Part shown: positions 15,594-24,885 of the stretch, piece by piece
Layout: each line of letters starts with the position of its first letter
Position numbering within the stretch: position 1 is the stretch's first letter
DNA from: Paenibacillus sp. Soil750
GTDB lineage: Bacteria; Bacillota; Bacilli; Paenibacillales; NBRC-103111
Direction: 5' to 3'
DNA length: 64,000 nt
NCBI RefSeq assembly: GCF_001428045.1
Contig: NZ_LMSD01000034.1
Location: 310,001 to 374,000, forward strand
Notes under the pieces: model-generated
What the model was told of the DNA's origin: nothing
The model's database searches: none
Seen by the model: the letters and a program-made list of their open reading frames with translations, nothing else
Position numbers and translations under genes: made by a program

Positions 15594-16403
15594 TCAATGA
15601 AACATCGCTTCAAACCGCTTCTTAAACGTTTGAAACATCCACAAATTCACTTCCCATAAGTCTGAAACAGGTTGCTGTGTAAAAGGCAACACCGGCATAT
15701 ACGGCGGCGGCCCGAATTCCGGCGTGAAGGTTATCGTATCCGCTCCAGCATCGAATCGGTGCTGACAGATCGTCAGCCACAATCCGATGAAGGTTTCCAC
15801 ATGCACTGCAAATTCTGGTGCCCGCGGGTCCGATACCTGCGGTCCTTCCGGGTAGCCGACGCGTCCGTGAATGTGGATCGCGCGCGCTAAGCTCAGCTGG
15901 ACGTCCGCATCCTGCGGACTCGGCATGCTTTCGCAGGCTGCGCACCAATGGCTGAAATCAGCGCCGACTGTAAGCTCCGGCAGCTGCTTCAATACGGCCG
16001 CCGTTTGCCACGGCGTGAAAAAAGCTCTCCCGCGATGCGTCTCATGCGCGATCGGTATCCCGATCTCTTGCTCTACACGCAGCGCCGCTTCGAAGAACCG
16101 CAGCTGCTCATCGGCAGTCATCCGATCGGCTGCGCTGTGCGAATTGATCAGATCAGGATGCAGCTCAGCTGCGCGAAGTACCTGCTCACGGAAAGAATGA
16201 ATGTGATTCGGGCCCCGCGTCACGACTTGTGCTATGAACGACAAGTTCATGTCGTCCAAATCTTGTCGAAACTGACGATCATCCTTAGCGTCGGAAGGCG
16301 GCGTGTATTCGACACCGTAATAACCGGCTTCTATGATTTGCTCTAATTTCCCTTCCCACAACCCGTTCCATTCCCACAGGGATTTATAACCTCGTAATTT
16401 CAT
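15594..16403 (-). CDS. Sugar phosphate isomerase/epimerase-like TIM barrel
   Basis: The 269-residue protein fits the xylose-isomerase-like TIM-barrel superfamily (IolE/hydroxypyruvate isomerase style). It shows 'IIEAGYYGVEYTPP' at the first strands, 'INSHSAADRMT' near 90, 'IPIAHETHRGR' with a metal-type Glu-His near 125, 'VGADFSHWC' near 150 and 'AIHIHGRVGYPEGPQ' near 178. I chose the ATG at 16403, with AAGGAG eight bases upstream; an ATG at 16409 is too close. The gene is visibly GC-richer than its neighbours. It lies convergent to the repeat and downstream of the AraC gene on the same strand. The substrate is unknown. Confidence 0.75.
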   Translation of the reverse strand: MKLRGYKSLWEWNGLWEGKLEQIIEAGYYGVEYTPPSDAKDDRQFRQDLDDMNLSFIAQVVTRGPNHIHSFREQVLRAAELHPDLINSHSAADRMTADEQLRFFEAALRVEQEIGIPIAHETHRGRAFFTPWQTAAVLKQLPELTVGADFSHWCAACESMPSPQDADVQLSLARAIHIHGRVGYPEGPQVSDPRAPEFAVHVETFIGLWLTICQHRFDAGADTITFTPEFGPPPYMPVLPFTQQPVSDLWEVNLWMFQTFKKRFEAMFH

Positions 16404-16503
16404 CGACATTGCTCCTTATCCATAGTCCAAAGACATATCTATGAGTATAGGACAGGATAAGATTGTAAGACTTATGGTATTTTCAGAAATACCCAACGTA
16501 TTT

Positions 16504-17403
16504 TCACCAAGAAAGATGTCTATAAGCGGTAGGGGATAAATTCGTCCATCGTTTGAATTGTTTGCTGAATTGCGACAAATCCTTGTATCCCAGTTGTTCG
16601 GCGATATACTCGATAGAATGCGAGGGGTCCATAAGCATGAGCTTGGCTTGACGCAGCTTAACTGTGCTTAAATAATGACGTGGCGAGACGCCATAAGCTT
16701 TATGAAATACCCGATTACAATGTGCGGGGCTATAGCCGAGCTGCTTAGCAATGTGCGTTATTCGGAACGGTTCCTGCCCTTTTAGTAGTGCAGATGCTTG
16801 ATGCTCAATTAATGCGGCTAGCTTCGCAGCTAAGCCCGAATCCCCTGTTTGCTGATTAGAAACGACAGCCTCATCGAGTAATACCTCGCTTAACGCGGTG
16901 AAAATACGAAATGAAGCATGCATCGTCTGCAGCTTTAGACTCAGCCCACTAGCGGTGTTTTCTCTGGCTATTTGGGCGAGATCCATAAGTATGGGGCGGA
17001 GTAAACTCTCCATTTTGCTCCCAGACGGGTGGACGATTTGCCCAATTTGGCTTAATTGCTGACGGAACCAAGGATCAGTTACCTCTAAATGTACACACAC
17101 GTACTCCATCATATTGCCATCGACTGCACCCAAGCTTGCATGCACTTCATTCGGAAGTATCCAAACCAAATCGCCATGCTGTTGTACAAAATGCTTGTCG
17201 CCAACACGCATGCGTTGGGAGCCTTCTACGACAAGATTCAGCTCAAACATCGGATGTTGATGCTCAGGGAATGACCACTGCGCGTTAACCTTGCGAAGAT
17301 GCGCGGCAAAAATTCGGAAAGATGCCTGCACATCAGGCAGCATGCCGCCTTGAACGACATTATCGAGACCAGCGGGTAAGGATTCTTGTTGTAAGACTTT
17401 CAT
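16504..17403 (-). CDS. AraC-family transcriptional regulator
   Basis: The 299-residue protein has an N-terminal cupin-like sensing domain ('FPEHQHPMFELNLVVEG' near residue 45, 'GDLVWILPNEVHAS' near 78) and a C-terminal double helix-turn-helix (about 195-297: 'ITHIAKQLGYSPAHCNRVFHKAYG', 'IEYIAEQLGYKDLSQFSKQF', 'PTAYRHLSW'). Such regulators bind a sugar and activate nearby promoters. It is divergent from the GH52 xylosidase gene and upstream of the isomerase-like gene, so both are candidate targets. Confidence 0.9.
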   Translation of the reverse strand: MKVLQQESLPAGLDNVVQGGMLPDVQASFRIFAAHLRKVNAQWSFPEHQHPMFELNLVVEGSQRMRVGDKHFVQQHGDLVWILPNEVHASLGAVDGNMMEYVCVHLEVTDPWFRQQLSQIGQIVHPSGSKMESLLRPILMDLAQIARENTASGLSLKLQTMHASFRIFTALSEVLLDEAVVSNQQTGDSGLAAKLAALIEHQASALLKGQEPFRITHIAKQLGYSPAHCNRVFHKAYGVSPRHYLSTVKLRQAKLMLMDPSHSIEYIAEQLGYKDLSQFSKQFKRWTNLSPTAYRHLSW

Positions 17404-17578
17404 CTATATTGACTCCTTTGGAAAAGGTTTTTAAGTACGGGATACGATAACTATCTCACTTAAATAGGATGGAATCAAATGTTTCTTTTGTCCAAATGAA
17501 GGATTGTATTGCCCATGGGTTCAGGGTTTCGATCATTGTATAATAAGGGCAAATGACTGAGAGGAGCATCATCCTAAT

Positions 17579-19690
17579 ATGAAGAATCAATTTTTCAACG
17601 CACACCATTCGCCAATTGGCGCATTTGCTAGTTTTACACTTGGATTTCCAGGCAAAAGCGGAGGCTTCGATCTTGAACAAGCACGTCCGCCAAAGCAAAA
17701 TATATATATTGGGCTAGAAACGATACAAGGCGGCACTTATGACGCATTGCCTTTCTTTGAGCATGTGAGTGAGGACGAAAGTCTTCGTTATGATATCGAA
17801 AATCCGGATCCAAAGCCGAATAAAAAGAAAACGGTGTTCCCTTTTGCACAAGAAGAGATTCAACGAGACTTCAAAGTCAGCACAGATACGTGGAAAGCTG
17901 GCGATTTGGAATTCAGTCTTATTTCTCCCACGCAGTCTGTACCAGATCCGACAACAGCAAGTGATGAGGAGTTACGTTTAGCGCTTGTCCCAGCTGTTCT
18001 TGCTAAGATTACTGTGGATAATACTAAAGGTACGGCATCTAGACGTGTATTCTTTGGGTATCAGGGAACAGATCCATACAGCGCAATGCGCAGGTTGGAT
18101 GATACGATGGAAGGCGCCGCGGGAATAGGTCAAGGCCGAATTACGGCGATTGTTTCCAAAGATCCTGATGTACGTTCAGGGCTTTACTTTAGTATCGAAG
18201 ATATTTTGAAAATGAAAATTGTAGAAAACTTGACCTTCGGTCTCGGTACTGTTGGCGCTTTATTCGCTGATACACCTGCTGGTGAGAAACGTTCGTATGA
18301 ATTTGCAATTTGTTTTCATCGTGGAGGCATTGTTACTGCGGGTCGTGATGCATCCTATACGTATGCACGTTTATTCAAGAATATTGAAGCCGTTGCTGAT
18401 TACGCTTTAGGCAATTTCGATACATTAACAGCACTAGCTCAAAGCTCAGACGCTAACATTGCCAATTCGCGCTTGTCGGCTGATCAGAAGTTTATGCTTG
18501 CGCATGCGATCCGAAGCTATAATGGAAATACACAACTACTGGATATGGATGATGAGCCATTCTGGATCGTCAATGAAGGCGAATATCGGATGATGAACAC
18601 GTTTGATTTGACGGTAGATCAGTTATTTTATGAGTTAGCTGTGAATCCTTGGACGGTTCGTAATGAGCTGGATATGTTCGTGAAACGGTATAGTTATGAA
18701 GACAGGGTTAGTTTCCCGGGCGATCCTACGGAATATCCAGGGGGCATTTCGTTTACACATGATATGGGCGTAGCGAATACACTTTCTCGCCCAGGATACT
18801 CAGCTTATGAGCTATATGGTTTGGATGACTGTTTTTCCCATATGACACATGAGCAGTTGGTGAACTGGACATTATGCGGAGCAACGTATGTGGCGCATAC
18901 CGATGATCAAGCGTGGCTGCAAGCGAATCTCACAATTTTCGAAAAATGTTTAACGAGTATGCTCCATCGCGATCATCCGAATCCAGAACTGCGCAATGGC
19001 ATTATGTCTTTGGACAGCACGCGTACGATGGGTGGAGCAGAAATCACAACGTATGACAGTTTAGATGTCTCGCTGGGACAATCGCGTAACAATATTTATA
19101 TGGCAGGCAAATGTTGGGCAGCTTACGTGGCGATGGAAACTATCTTTGCTCAAAATGGCAGAGAAGATCTGGCTCAAATCGCAAGCGAGCAGGCTCTGAA
19201 ATGTGCACAAACAGTAACGTCATTTGTCACAGAAGAAGGTTACATTCCAGCTGTAGTCGGTGAAGGCAATGATTCCAAAATCATTCCAGCCATCGAAGGC
19301 TTAGTATTTCCTTACTTCACAGGCAATAAGTCTGCGTTAGATGCCAATGGTCGTTACGGCTTTTATATCAAAGCATTGAAAAAACATCTGGATGTTGTCC
19401 TTGTAGAAGGGACTTGCCTATTCACTGACGGTGGTTGGAAACTTTCCTCGACAAGTAATAACTCCTGGTTAAGCAAAATATACTTGTGTCAATTCGTCGC
19501 TCGTGAAATCCTGAATCTAGCTTGGGATGAAACGGGAGCAGCTGCGGATGCAGCCCATGTTGCTTGGTTGACGCACCCAACCTTGTCTATCTGGAGCTGG
19601 AGTGATCAAATCATTTCCGGTGAGATTACAGGCAGTAAGTATTACCCGCGCGGTGTTACGAGCATTTTATGGCTGCAAGAAACGAAATAA
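17579..19690 (+). CDS. xynB: GH52 beta-xylosidase
   Basis: The 703-residue protein is a full-length glycoside hydrolase family 52 enzyme, which removes xylose from xylo-oligosaccharides with retention of configuration. The opening 'FFNAHHSPIGAFASFTLG', the centre 'WIVNEGEYRMMNTFDLT' (Glu 333-335 region, nucleophile) and 'TYDSLDVSLGQSRNN' (Asp 493-496 region, acid/base) match the Geobacillus GH52 enzyme closely, as does 'THPTLSIWSWSDQII' near the end. There is no signal peptide, so it is cytoplasmic and acts on imported oligosaccharides. It is divergent from the AraC regulator and ends in a terminator. A TATAAT box lies near 17537. Confidence 0.96.
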   Translation: MKNQFFNAHHSPIGAFASFTLGFPGKSGGFDLEQARPPKQNIYIGLETIQGGTYDALPFFEHVSEDESLRYDIENPDPKPNKKKTVFPFAQEEIQRDFKVSTDTWKAGDLEFSLISPTQSVPDPTTASDEELRLALVPAVLAKITVDNTKGTASRRVFFGYQGTDPYSAMRRLDDTMEGAAGIGQGRITAIVSKDPDVRSGLYFSIEDILKMKIVENLTFGLGTVGALFADTPAGEKRSYEFAICFHRGGIVTAGRDASYTYARLFKNIEAVADYALGNFDTLTALAQSSDANIANSRLSADQKFMLAHAIRSYNGNTQLLDMDDEPFWIVNEGEYRMMNTFDLTVDQLFYELAVNPWTVRNELDMFVKRYSYEDRVSFPGDPTEYPGGISFTHDMGVANTLSRPGYSAYELYGLDDCFSHMTHEQLVNWTLCGATYVAHTDDQAWLQANLTIFEKCLTSMLHRDHPNPELRNGIMSLDSTRTMGGAEITTYDSLDVSLGQSRNNIYMAGKCWAAYVAMETIFAQNGREDLAQIASEQALKCAQTVTSFVTEEGYIPAVVGEGNDSKIIPAIEGLVFPYFTGNKSALDANGRYGFYIKALKKHLDVVLVEGTCLFTDGGWKLSSTSNNSWLSKIYLCQFVAREILNLAWDETGAAADAAHVAWLTHPTLSIWSWSDQIISGEITGSKYYPRGVTSILWLQETK

Positions 19691-19700
19691 TGACATACGA

Positions 19701-19733
19701 GCAACTGAAGCTACTCGCTTTGGTTGCTTTTTT
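19701..19733 (+). terminator. Terminator after the GH52 gene
   Basis: GCAACTGAAG and CTTTGGTTGC pair over ten positions (two G-U), with a seven-base loop and six Ts. Confidence 0.8.
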
Positions 19734-19793
19734 GTTGGTACTATTTGTAAAATAGAAGGGATGAGCTTCGTTCGATTGGAGGTAAGTGAACAT

Positions 19794-20243
19794 ATGAAAA
19801 AAGAAATCTCAGCAGGCGGAGTCGTTTACCGACAAATTGGCGATGAAATTCAAATATTACTAATCGAGGATCGCTATCGGAAACTGGCTTTTGCGAAAGG
19901 TCGCATGGAGGCTGGGGAGACGATAGAGCAAGCGGCGCTTCGAGAAATAAAAGAGGAAACCAATATTGATGGCAAGATCATACAGCCGCTTATCATCAAT
20001 TATTATCAGTTCGAGCACACCGAGCATGGACAAGTGGAGAAGGAAACACATTATTATTTAGTCGAAGCGCTTAGTGGTGAACTCAAAGCGCAAACGGAGG
20101 AAATTCGGGGAGTCAAGTGGCATGATGCGACGGATGCCTGGGCAGAACACAATCTGAATGGTTATGAGAATAATCGTGGGATTTTGAAAATGGCACTTGA
20201 AATATTGGGATTCCTAGGTGAAGAGGATGAGATGAAGGTATAA
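19794..20243 (+). CDS. Nudix hydrolase
   Basis: The 149-residue protein starts 'MKKEISAGGVVYR', typical of MutT-like proteins, and carries a nearly perfect Nudix box at residues 36-58: G-x5-E-x7-REIKEET, with Asn in place of the last conserved Gly ('GRMEAGETIEQAALREIKEE'). Nudix enzymes hydrolyse nucleoside diphosphates linked to another group; the substrate is not predictable here. GGAGG lies about 11 bases before the ATG. The open frame upstream runs into the GH52 terminator and is not used. The stop overlaps the next start (TAATG). Confidence 0.88.
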   Translation: MKKEISAGGVVYRQIGDEIQILLIEDRYRKLAFAKGRMEAGETIEQAALREIKEETNIDGKIIQPLIINYYQFEHTEHGQVEKETHYYLVEALSGELKAQTEEIRGVKWHDATDAWAEHNLNGYENNRGILKMALEILGFLGEEDEMKV

Positions 20244-20440
20244 TGAAAGCGTATAGATGTGGTTATGTGTTGGTGACCATTTGGCTTATCTGGATGTTCT
20301 ATGGTTATAACACATATAACGATGTAGATGAAACTAAGATGTTTCAAATTTTAGGCATAACGGTGTTGGGGCTCATTCTTTTTCCGCTGTATTTTGTTGG
20401 CGTCTATTTGTATGGCGTTTTGATGAGAAGAAAAACGTAG
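20243..20440 (+). CDS. Small two-span membrane protein
   Basis: The 65-residue protein has two hydrophobic helices (about residues 6-22 and 34-58) and ends 'LMRRKT'. Its ATG overlaps the stop of the Nudix gene (TAATG), which favours coupled translation. GATGAGATGAAGG lies just upstream within the Nudix gene. No family is recognised. Confidence 0.5.
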   Translation: MKAYRCGYVLVTIWLIWMFYGYNTYNDVDETKMFQILGITVLGLILFPLYFVGVYLYGVLMRRKT

Positions 20441-20516
20441 CGTAATACCGAGATGGAAACGCAAGATACGATCATTATGGACGAGGTCATGATTGAACAA
20501 CTAGGGGGCGAAACTT

Positions 20517-21098
20517 TTGAATACTAAAAATGAATTGCCACAACTGCATTTTGAAGATCAACTTGCTTTTGAACAGTGGCTCGCGATAAATCATAATACT
20601 TCTCCGGGCATCCGATTGCAAATCGCCAAGAAAGGTGCACGGATACAAACGGTTTCCTACGATCAAGCACTTGAGAGCGCGTTGTGTTATGGGTGGATTG
20701 ATAGCCAGAAAGAAAAAGCGGACGAGCAGAGCTGGTTTCAACGTTTTACACCTCGAGGTGTCAGAAGCATTTGGTCCAAAGTGAATAAAGATAAGGCAGA
20801 GATTCTGATTGCAAATGGACGTATGAAACCTTCCGGCATGAAGGCGATTGAGGTTGCCAAGAAGAATGGGCAGTGGGAGAAAGCTTATGAACCGCAAAGT
20901 AATGCATCCATTCCTGAGGATTTTGCGTTGGAATTGGAGAGGAATAGCGAGGCGAAGGCCTTCTATGATACGCTGGATCGGCAAAATAAATATGCCATCA
21001 CGTTCCGAATTCATACGGCCAAGAAGCAAGAAACTCGTGTGAAGCGGATTCAGGAGTTTATTTTGATGCTTGAAAATGGAGAAAAGATTTATCCTTAG
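20517..21098 (+). CDS. YdeI/OmpD-associated family protein
   Basis: The 193-residue protein matches the YdeI family across its length: 'HNTSPGIRLQIAKKG', 'SYDQALESALCYGWIDSQ', 'WFQRFTPRGVRSIWSKVNKDKAE', 'GRMKPSGMKAIEVAKKNGQW' and the C-terminal 'TAKKQETRVKRIQEFI'. The family has been linked to resistance to cationic peptides in some bacteria, but its molecular role is not settled. The start is TTG at 20517, with AGGGGGCG upstream. A second protein with the same C-terminal module is encoded at 43939-44532. Confidence 0.88.
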   Translation: MNTKNELPQLHFEDQLAFEQWLAINHNTSPGIRLQIAKKGARIQTVSYDQALESALCYGWIDSQKEKADEQSWFQRFTPRGVRSIWSKVNKDKAEILIANGRMKPSGMKAIEVAKKNGQWEKAYEPQSNASIPEDFALELERNSEAKAFYDTLDRQNKYAITFRIHTAKKQETRVKRIQEFILMLENGEKIYP

Positions 21099-21135
21099 AT
21101 TTAGATATAGATAAACGGAGAGGACAACGAACATC

Positions 21136-22305
21136 ATGACGAAAAAGCTATACTACGCTTCTGCCTATCAGCAGGAATGGCAAACTACGATCAGCCAGAA
21201 GTTCGAAAGAGAAGACGGTCTCTATGTCCTCCTGGAGGAGACAGCGTTTTATCCGCATGGAGGTGGACAGCCTTGTGATGCTGGTGAAATCAACGGTATT
21301 GCTGTCTTGGATGTTCTTCTGGAGGAGGATGAAGTCCTACATAAGCTTGCGAGGATGCCAGATGGAACGAGCGCGTCTTGCCAAATAAACTGGCAACTGC
21401 GATTCGATCATATGCAGCAACATAGTGGTCAGCATTTACTTTCGGCCGTATGCCGAGATCTGTTTGATGCTAACACAGTGAGTTTTCATTTGGGTACGGA
21501 TTATTGCACGATCGATGTAGAGACGCTGGATCTTGAACCTAGTAAGTTAGCAACGATTGAGATCGAGGTGAATCGTAAGATTTACGAGAATCGGGCGATC
21601 AGCAGCTATTTCGTAACGCCAGAGGAGTTAGCGCAACTGCCGCTTGTCAAACAACCTAAAGTAACGAAGGACATTCGGATTGTTGAAATCAAAGGCGTAG
21701 AGTATAACGCTTGCGGAGGTACACATGTTTCGTCAACGGGCGAAATCGGGATGATTAAGATTTTGAAAACAGAGAAACAAAAGGGAAACACTCGCATTTA
21801 TTTCCTCTGCGGTTTTCGTGCGTTGGCTGAGTTTAACGAGAATGTAAAAATTCTTGGGGCTTTGTCTGGCAAATTTAATACGGGCAAAGATGAAATCATG
21901 GATCGCATTGAGAAGTGGGAACAGGAGCACAAGCTTGTTCAAACTGAGTTAGCGGGGCTTAAAGAGAAACTAGATGAGTACTTGGCGCAGGAGTTGTTAG
22001 AAAGTCAGGATGTCATTGCACACCAATTCGACGATAAATCATTAAAGGACATGCAGAGTGTAGCAACGAAGGTTGCGTCAAAGACAGATTTGCCAATTGT
22101 GCTGCTGAGTACTTCTGAGAACAAAGTCGTTTTTGCACACAACGGCCACTATGCACAAGCATGCGGAGCTTTTTTCAAAGCTCATCTAGGAAACTACAAC
22201 GGCAAAGGCGGCGGCAGTGATAAGTTAGCCCAAGCGGGGTTCTCCAGTGGAGAGGATGCTTTGGCCTTTTATAAGTTTGCGATAGCGCAGTTGAAAGGGA
22301 AGTAA
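21136..22305 (+). CDS. AlaX-type alanyl-tRNA editing protein with DHHA1 domain
   Basis: The 389-residue protein resembles the editing half of alanyl-tRNA synthetase, a free-standing trans-editing enzyme that hydrolyses Ser-tRNA(Ala) or Gly-tRNA(Ala). The zinc ligands are present: 'DHMQQHSGQH' (His 92 and 96) and 'CGGTH' (Cys 193, His 197). The N-terminal 'ETAFYPHGGGQP' is the usual first motif. A coiled region (about 240-285) leads to a DHHA1 tRNA-binding domain ending 'NYNGKGGGSDKLAQAGF'. Length and domain order fit the long AlaX-L class. It starts 37 bases after ydeI and may share its transcript. Confidence 0.92.
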   Translation: MTKKLYYASAYQQEWQTTISQKFEREDGLYVLLEETAFYPHGGGQPCDAGEINGIAVLDVLLEEDEVLHKLARMPDGTSASCQINWQLRFDHMQQHSGQHLLSAVCRDLFDANTVSFHLGTDYCTIDVETLDLEPSKLATIEIEVNRKIYENRAISSYFVTPEELAQLPLVKQPKVTKDIRIVEIKGVEYNACGGTHVSSTGEIGMIKILKTEKQKGNTRIYFLCGFRALAEFNENVKILGALSGKFNTGKDEIMDRIEKWEQEHKLVQTELAGLKEKLDEYLAQELLESQDVIAHQFDDKSLKDMQSVATKVASKTDLPIVLLSTSENKVVFAHNGHYAQACGAFFKAHLGNYNGKGGGSDKLAQAGFSSGEDALAFYKFAIAQLKGK

Positions 22306-22329
22306 GGAAGATCGTTCGGAGGGATTTTA

Positions 22330-22779
22330 ATGAAGAAACGATTAACCATTTTTTTCGCAGCAGCTGTAATATTACTTGGGGTTTATTTTATTTCTGAACT
22401 CTTTAGATCCGAACCACCTAAACCGACTATTACGGCTGGCAATAAGAAAATTGGTTTTGCGCAAGGTTCTTATTGTTGGTCAGGTTTATTTGGCGGAAAG
22501 TGCTCGGATATGGTTGCTCCCCCTGAGCTTATTAAATATGCGGGTCTTAATCCTGTTGTGGTCTCTCCAGAATCCCAAATAACGATTAAATTTAGAAGTA
22601 AACCTAAGAAAAATTCAATGGGTGCACAGGTATGGAAAAATAACGACAGGACAGCTGAAACTGTCCAACTGAAGAATCAAATTTTGACGGTACCCAAAGA
22701 GAAAGGCGTGTACATATACGGGATTTCCGCAAATTGGAGGAAAGGTAGTTCCATTTATTTTTTTGTTGTAGAGGTTTAA
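22330..22779 (+). CDS. Membrane-anchored extracytoplasmic protein
   Basis: The 149-residue protein has an N-terminal hydrophobic anchor (residues 5-24) and a soluble outer domain with 'GFAQGSYCWSGLFGGKCSDM', containing two cysteines that could pair. The domain ends in beta-strand-like segments ('KGVYIYGISANWRKGSSIYFFVVEV'). This 'QGSYCW' pattern recurs in small secreted proteins of Bacillus and Paenibacillus of unknown function. GGAGGG lies seven bases before the ATG. Confidence 0.6.
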   Translation: MKKRLTIFFAAAVILLGVYFISELFRSEPPKPTITAGNKKIGFAQGSYCWSGLFGGKCSDMVAPPELIKYAGLNPVVVSPESQITIKFRSKPKKNSMGAQVWKNNDRTAETVQLKNQILTVPKEKGVYIYGISANWRKGSSIYFFVVEV

Positions 22780-23093
22780 TCCGTAGAGGACATTGACCTA
22801 TTTACGGGAATTTTTGCTGTGAAGTAAGGGGCAGGAAAGTTGCCTATATATAGTCATTTTGCAACTTGAATAATGTTTGAAAAAATGATATATTTTAATT
22901 ATTAGATAATTTTCTAAATATATAAAGATAAAGAGGTGAACAACAAAGTTTGAGCATTGGGATGTATTGCTGATGTGTAAAATTACACGTCAAATGGATC
23001 CAAACCGATTTAATTATATTAAATTTGAAGATACTTTCGAAATGCTTCGTCTATTAATATTGTGAAAATTTCTCATATTGGAGGCACATACTT
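22780..23093. other. AT-rich gap with two small inverted repeats
   Basis: No gene is convincing here. AAGTTGC (22837-22843) and GCAACTT (22861-22867) can form a hairpin that may end the upstream gene. GTGTAA-AA-TTACAC near 22976 is a 14-base near-palindrome, possibly an operator. Frames of seven and 30 codons occur after a GAGGTG block but have no support. Confidence 0.4.
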
Positions 23094-24767
23094 TTGAAAA
23101 CGAATGCTACAATTCCCTTAAAAGTGATCTCAGCTATGCTGGCCTTAACCGTCAGTCTCCCGACCGTCTCAAGTGCTGCGACCAGTAAGACGCTGGTGGT
23201 TACTCCGGCTTCACATGTCCAAATTGCTGCTGACCGTTCAGCGCAAAACGTACCTTTACGTGCAGTTGTTGAAACGCTTGGTGGAGAAGTGTTGTGGGAC
23301 GAAACCAGTTCGTCTGTAAGTATCAAATATCTCGGACATGCATTATCCTTGAAAATCGGGAGCAATGAAGCTGTAATCGACGGTAAGGTGTTTACATTGC
23401 CGTCGGCGACGCAGCTCGTAGAAGAACACACCATTTTTGCGCTTCGTGCTCTCAATGAAGCACTCGGTACCACAATCGGTTGGGACGACCAAGCCCAAGC
23501 TATCATCTTTGATAAAACGGATCTCACAGGCAAAGCGACAGCTTTTATTGCCTCCGCATTAGGCTCATCGCCAAACAGTTCGACACAGTTTTTTAGCGCC
23601 AATCTGGGGTCAGTTGCAACGGCGGAGAGTATCAAACAATTTTTCGGAAACGTAACAGGTCAACTTGGAAGTTATAAAGGTGTAGCCAAACTCACGTCCG
23701 ACAAAACCATTGTACACGAAAATGTGAGGCTCACTCTCACTTTTGAAAAAAGCGAAATACCTTTCGTCCTCAGATTTAATCATGGAGGAGAGATCGATGA
23801 CTTTTTGCTCGATTCTTCCGCAGCAATGAAGCTAGAAGGTTACAAACTGCCGAGCTATGCGAATTCGGAAACATATAACGAAAAGGAAGTGATGATCGGT
23901 GAAGGTCGCTGGGCTTTACCTGGCACACTGACGCTGCCGACAGGAAAAGGTCCACATCCTGTAGTTGTGCTCGTACACGGATCGGGGCCGAATGACCGCG
24001 ACGAGTGGCTTGGCGCGCTGAAGCCGTTCAGCGATTTAGCAGTAGGTCTTGCTTCACAAGGTATTGCCGTTCTACGTTACGAGAAACGCAGCCTTGAATA
24101 TCCGGCGCAGCTCAGTCTTTTGCCAAATATGACGATGAAAGAAGAAGCGCTCGACGATGCGCTTACCGCCGTCAAACAAATGAGCAACACCGAAGGCATC
24201 GATCCTGGACAGATTTATGTACTTGGACATAGCCAAGGAGGTTTCATGATGCCGCGTCTTGTAGAAGCGGATATAGATAAGCAAATTGCAGGAACTGTGC
24301 TAATGTCAGCGCCAGGCGGCTCCTTTTTCGACTTATTGGAAAAGCAATTTTCTTATCTCGTAGAACTGAAACAGATGCCTCCCCAATCGTTGGACTTTTA
24401 TAAAAAGCAGTTTGCCATCTTGAAGGACACTAATTTGTCCACCGCCAACCCTCCGAAAGAATATTCACTCGGAAATTGGTTTATGGACCTACGCGGTTAT
24501 GAACCCGCTGAAAAGGCGAAGACTCAGACAGGGAAAATGCTCGTCCTACAGGGAGGGCGCGATTATCAAGTCATGCCGGAACAGCTTGATATCTGGAAGA
24601 ACAATTTGAAAGATCGGAAAGACGTTACTTATCGCCTGTACCCAAAACTCAATCACTTCTATACCGAAGGCGAAGGAGCCATGAGCACGCCTCAGGAGTA
24701 TTTTAAGCAGGGTAACATCCCGTCGGAAGTCATCAATGACATCGGCAATTGGGTTAAAAACAAATAA
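23094..24767 (+). CDS. Secreted stalk-domain alpha/beta hydrolase
   Basis: The 557-residue protein has a signal peptide (to about 'SSAATS'), a copper-amine-oxidase-N type stalk domain (about 38-145: 'NVPLRAVVETLGGEVLWDE', 'FALRALNEALGTTIGWDD'), a DUF3887-like domain (about 148-250) and a C-terminal alpha/beta-hydrolase. The catalytic triad is Ser380 in 'GHSQG', Asp490 in 'GGRDYQVM' and His521 in 'LNHFY'; 'VHGSGPNDRDE' supplies the oxyanion hole. It is probably a cell-wall-associated esterase; its substrate is unknown. TTG start with GGAGG nine bases upstream. Confidence 0.88.
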   Translation: MKTNATIPLKVISAMLALTVSLPTVSSAATSKTLVVTPASHVQIAADRSAQNVPLRAVVETLGGEVLWDETSSSVSIKYLGHALSLKIGSNEAVIDGKVFTLPSATQLVEEHTIFALRALNEALGTTIGWDDQAQAIIFDKTDLTGKATAFIASALGSSPNSSTQFFSANLGSVATAESIKQFFGNVTGQLGSYKGVAKLTSDKTIVHENVRLTLTFEKSEIPFVLRFNHGGEIDDFLLDSSAAMKLEGYKLPSYANSETYNEKEVMIGEGRWALPGTLTLPTGKGPHPVVVLVHGSGPNDRDEWLGALKPFSDLAVGLASQGIAVLRYEKRSLEYPAQLSLLPNMTMKEEALDDALTAVKQMSNTEGIDPGQIYVLGHSQGGFMMPRLVEADIDKQIAGTVLMSAPGGSFFDLLEKQFSYLVELKQMPPQSLDFYKKQFAILKDTNLSTANPPKEYSLGNWFMDLRGYEPAEKAKTQTGKMLVLQGGRDYQVMPEQLDIWKNNLKDRKDVTYRLYPKLNHFYTEGEGAMSTPQEYFKQGNIPSEVINDIGNWVKNK

Positions 24768-24825
24768 GTTTGCAGAAAAGTAAAAGGAGTACTAACAAAT
24801 ATATCACCTGGATTCATGGCCTTGC

Positions 24826-24854
24826 TTGAATTTCATTTGGATTAACGCTATAAT
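24826..24854 (+). promoter_or_regulatory. Promoter of the Rrf2 regulator gene
   Basis: TTGAAT (24826-24831) and TATAAT (24849-24854) are separated by 17 bases, a good sigma-A type promoter. The putative Rrf2 operator begins immediately after the -10. Confidence 0.7.
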
Positions 24855-24874
24855 AGACTCATAAAGTCTTTAAT
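24855..24874 (+). promoter_or_regulatory. Putative Rrf2 operator, site 1
   Basis: AGACT-N5-AGTCT is an inverted repeat followed by TTAAT, placed over the likely transcription start. A closely similar sequence lies ahead of the next gene (25321-25340), which suggests one regulator for both. Confidence 0.5.
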
Positions 24875-24885
24875 GGGGGCATGAA

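Noticed and set aside
20450..20530. 24-codon leader peptide before the ydeI gene
   Set aside because: It has a stop overlapping the next start, but no ribosome binding site and no conserved sequence.
22976..23090. 30-codon frame before the stalk-hydrolase gene
   Set aside because: There is no start signal and the sequence is AT-rich; the GTGTAA/TTACAC near-palindrome is more interesting.
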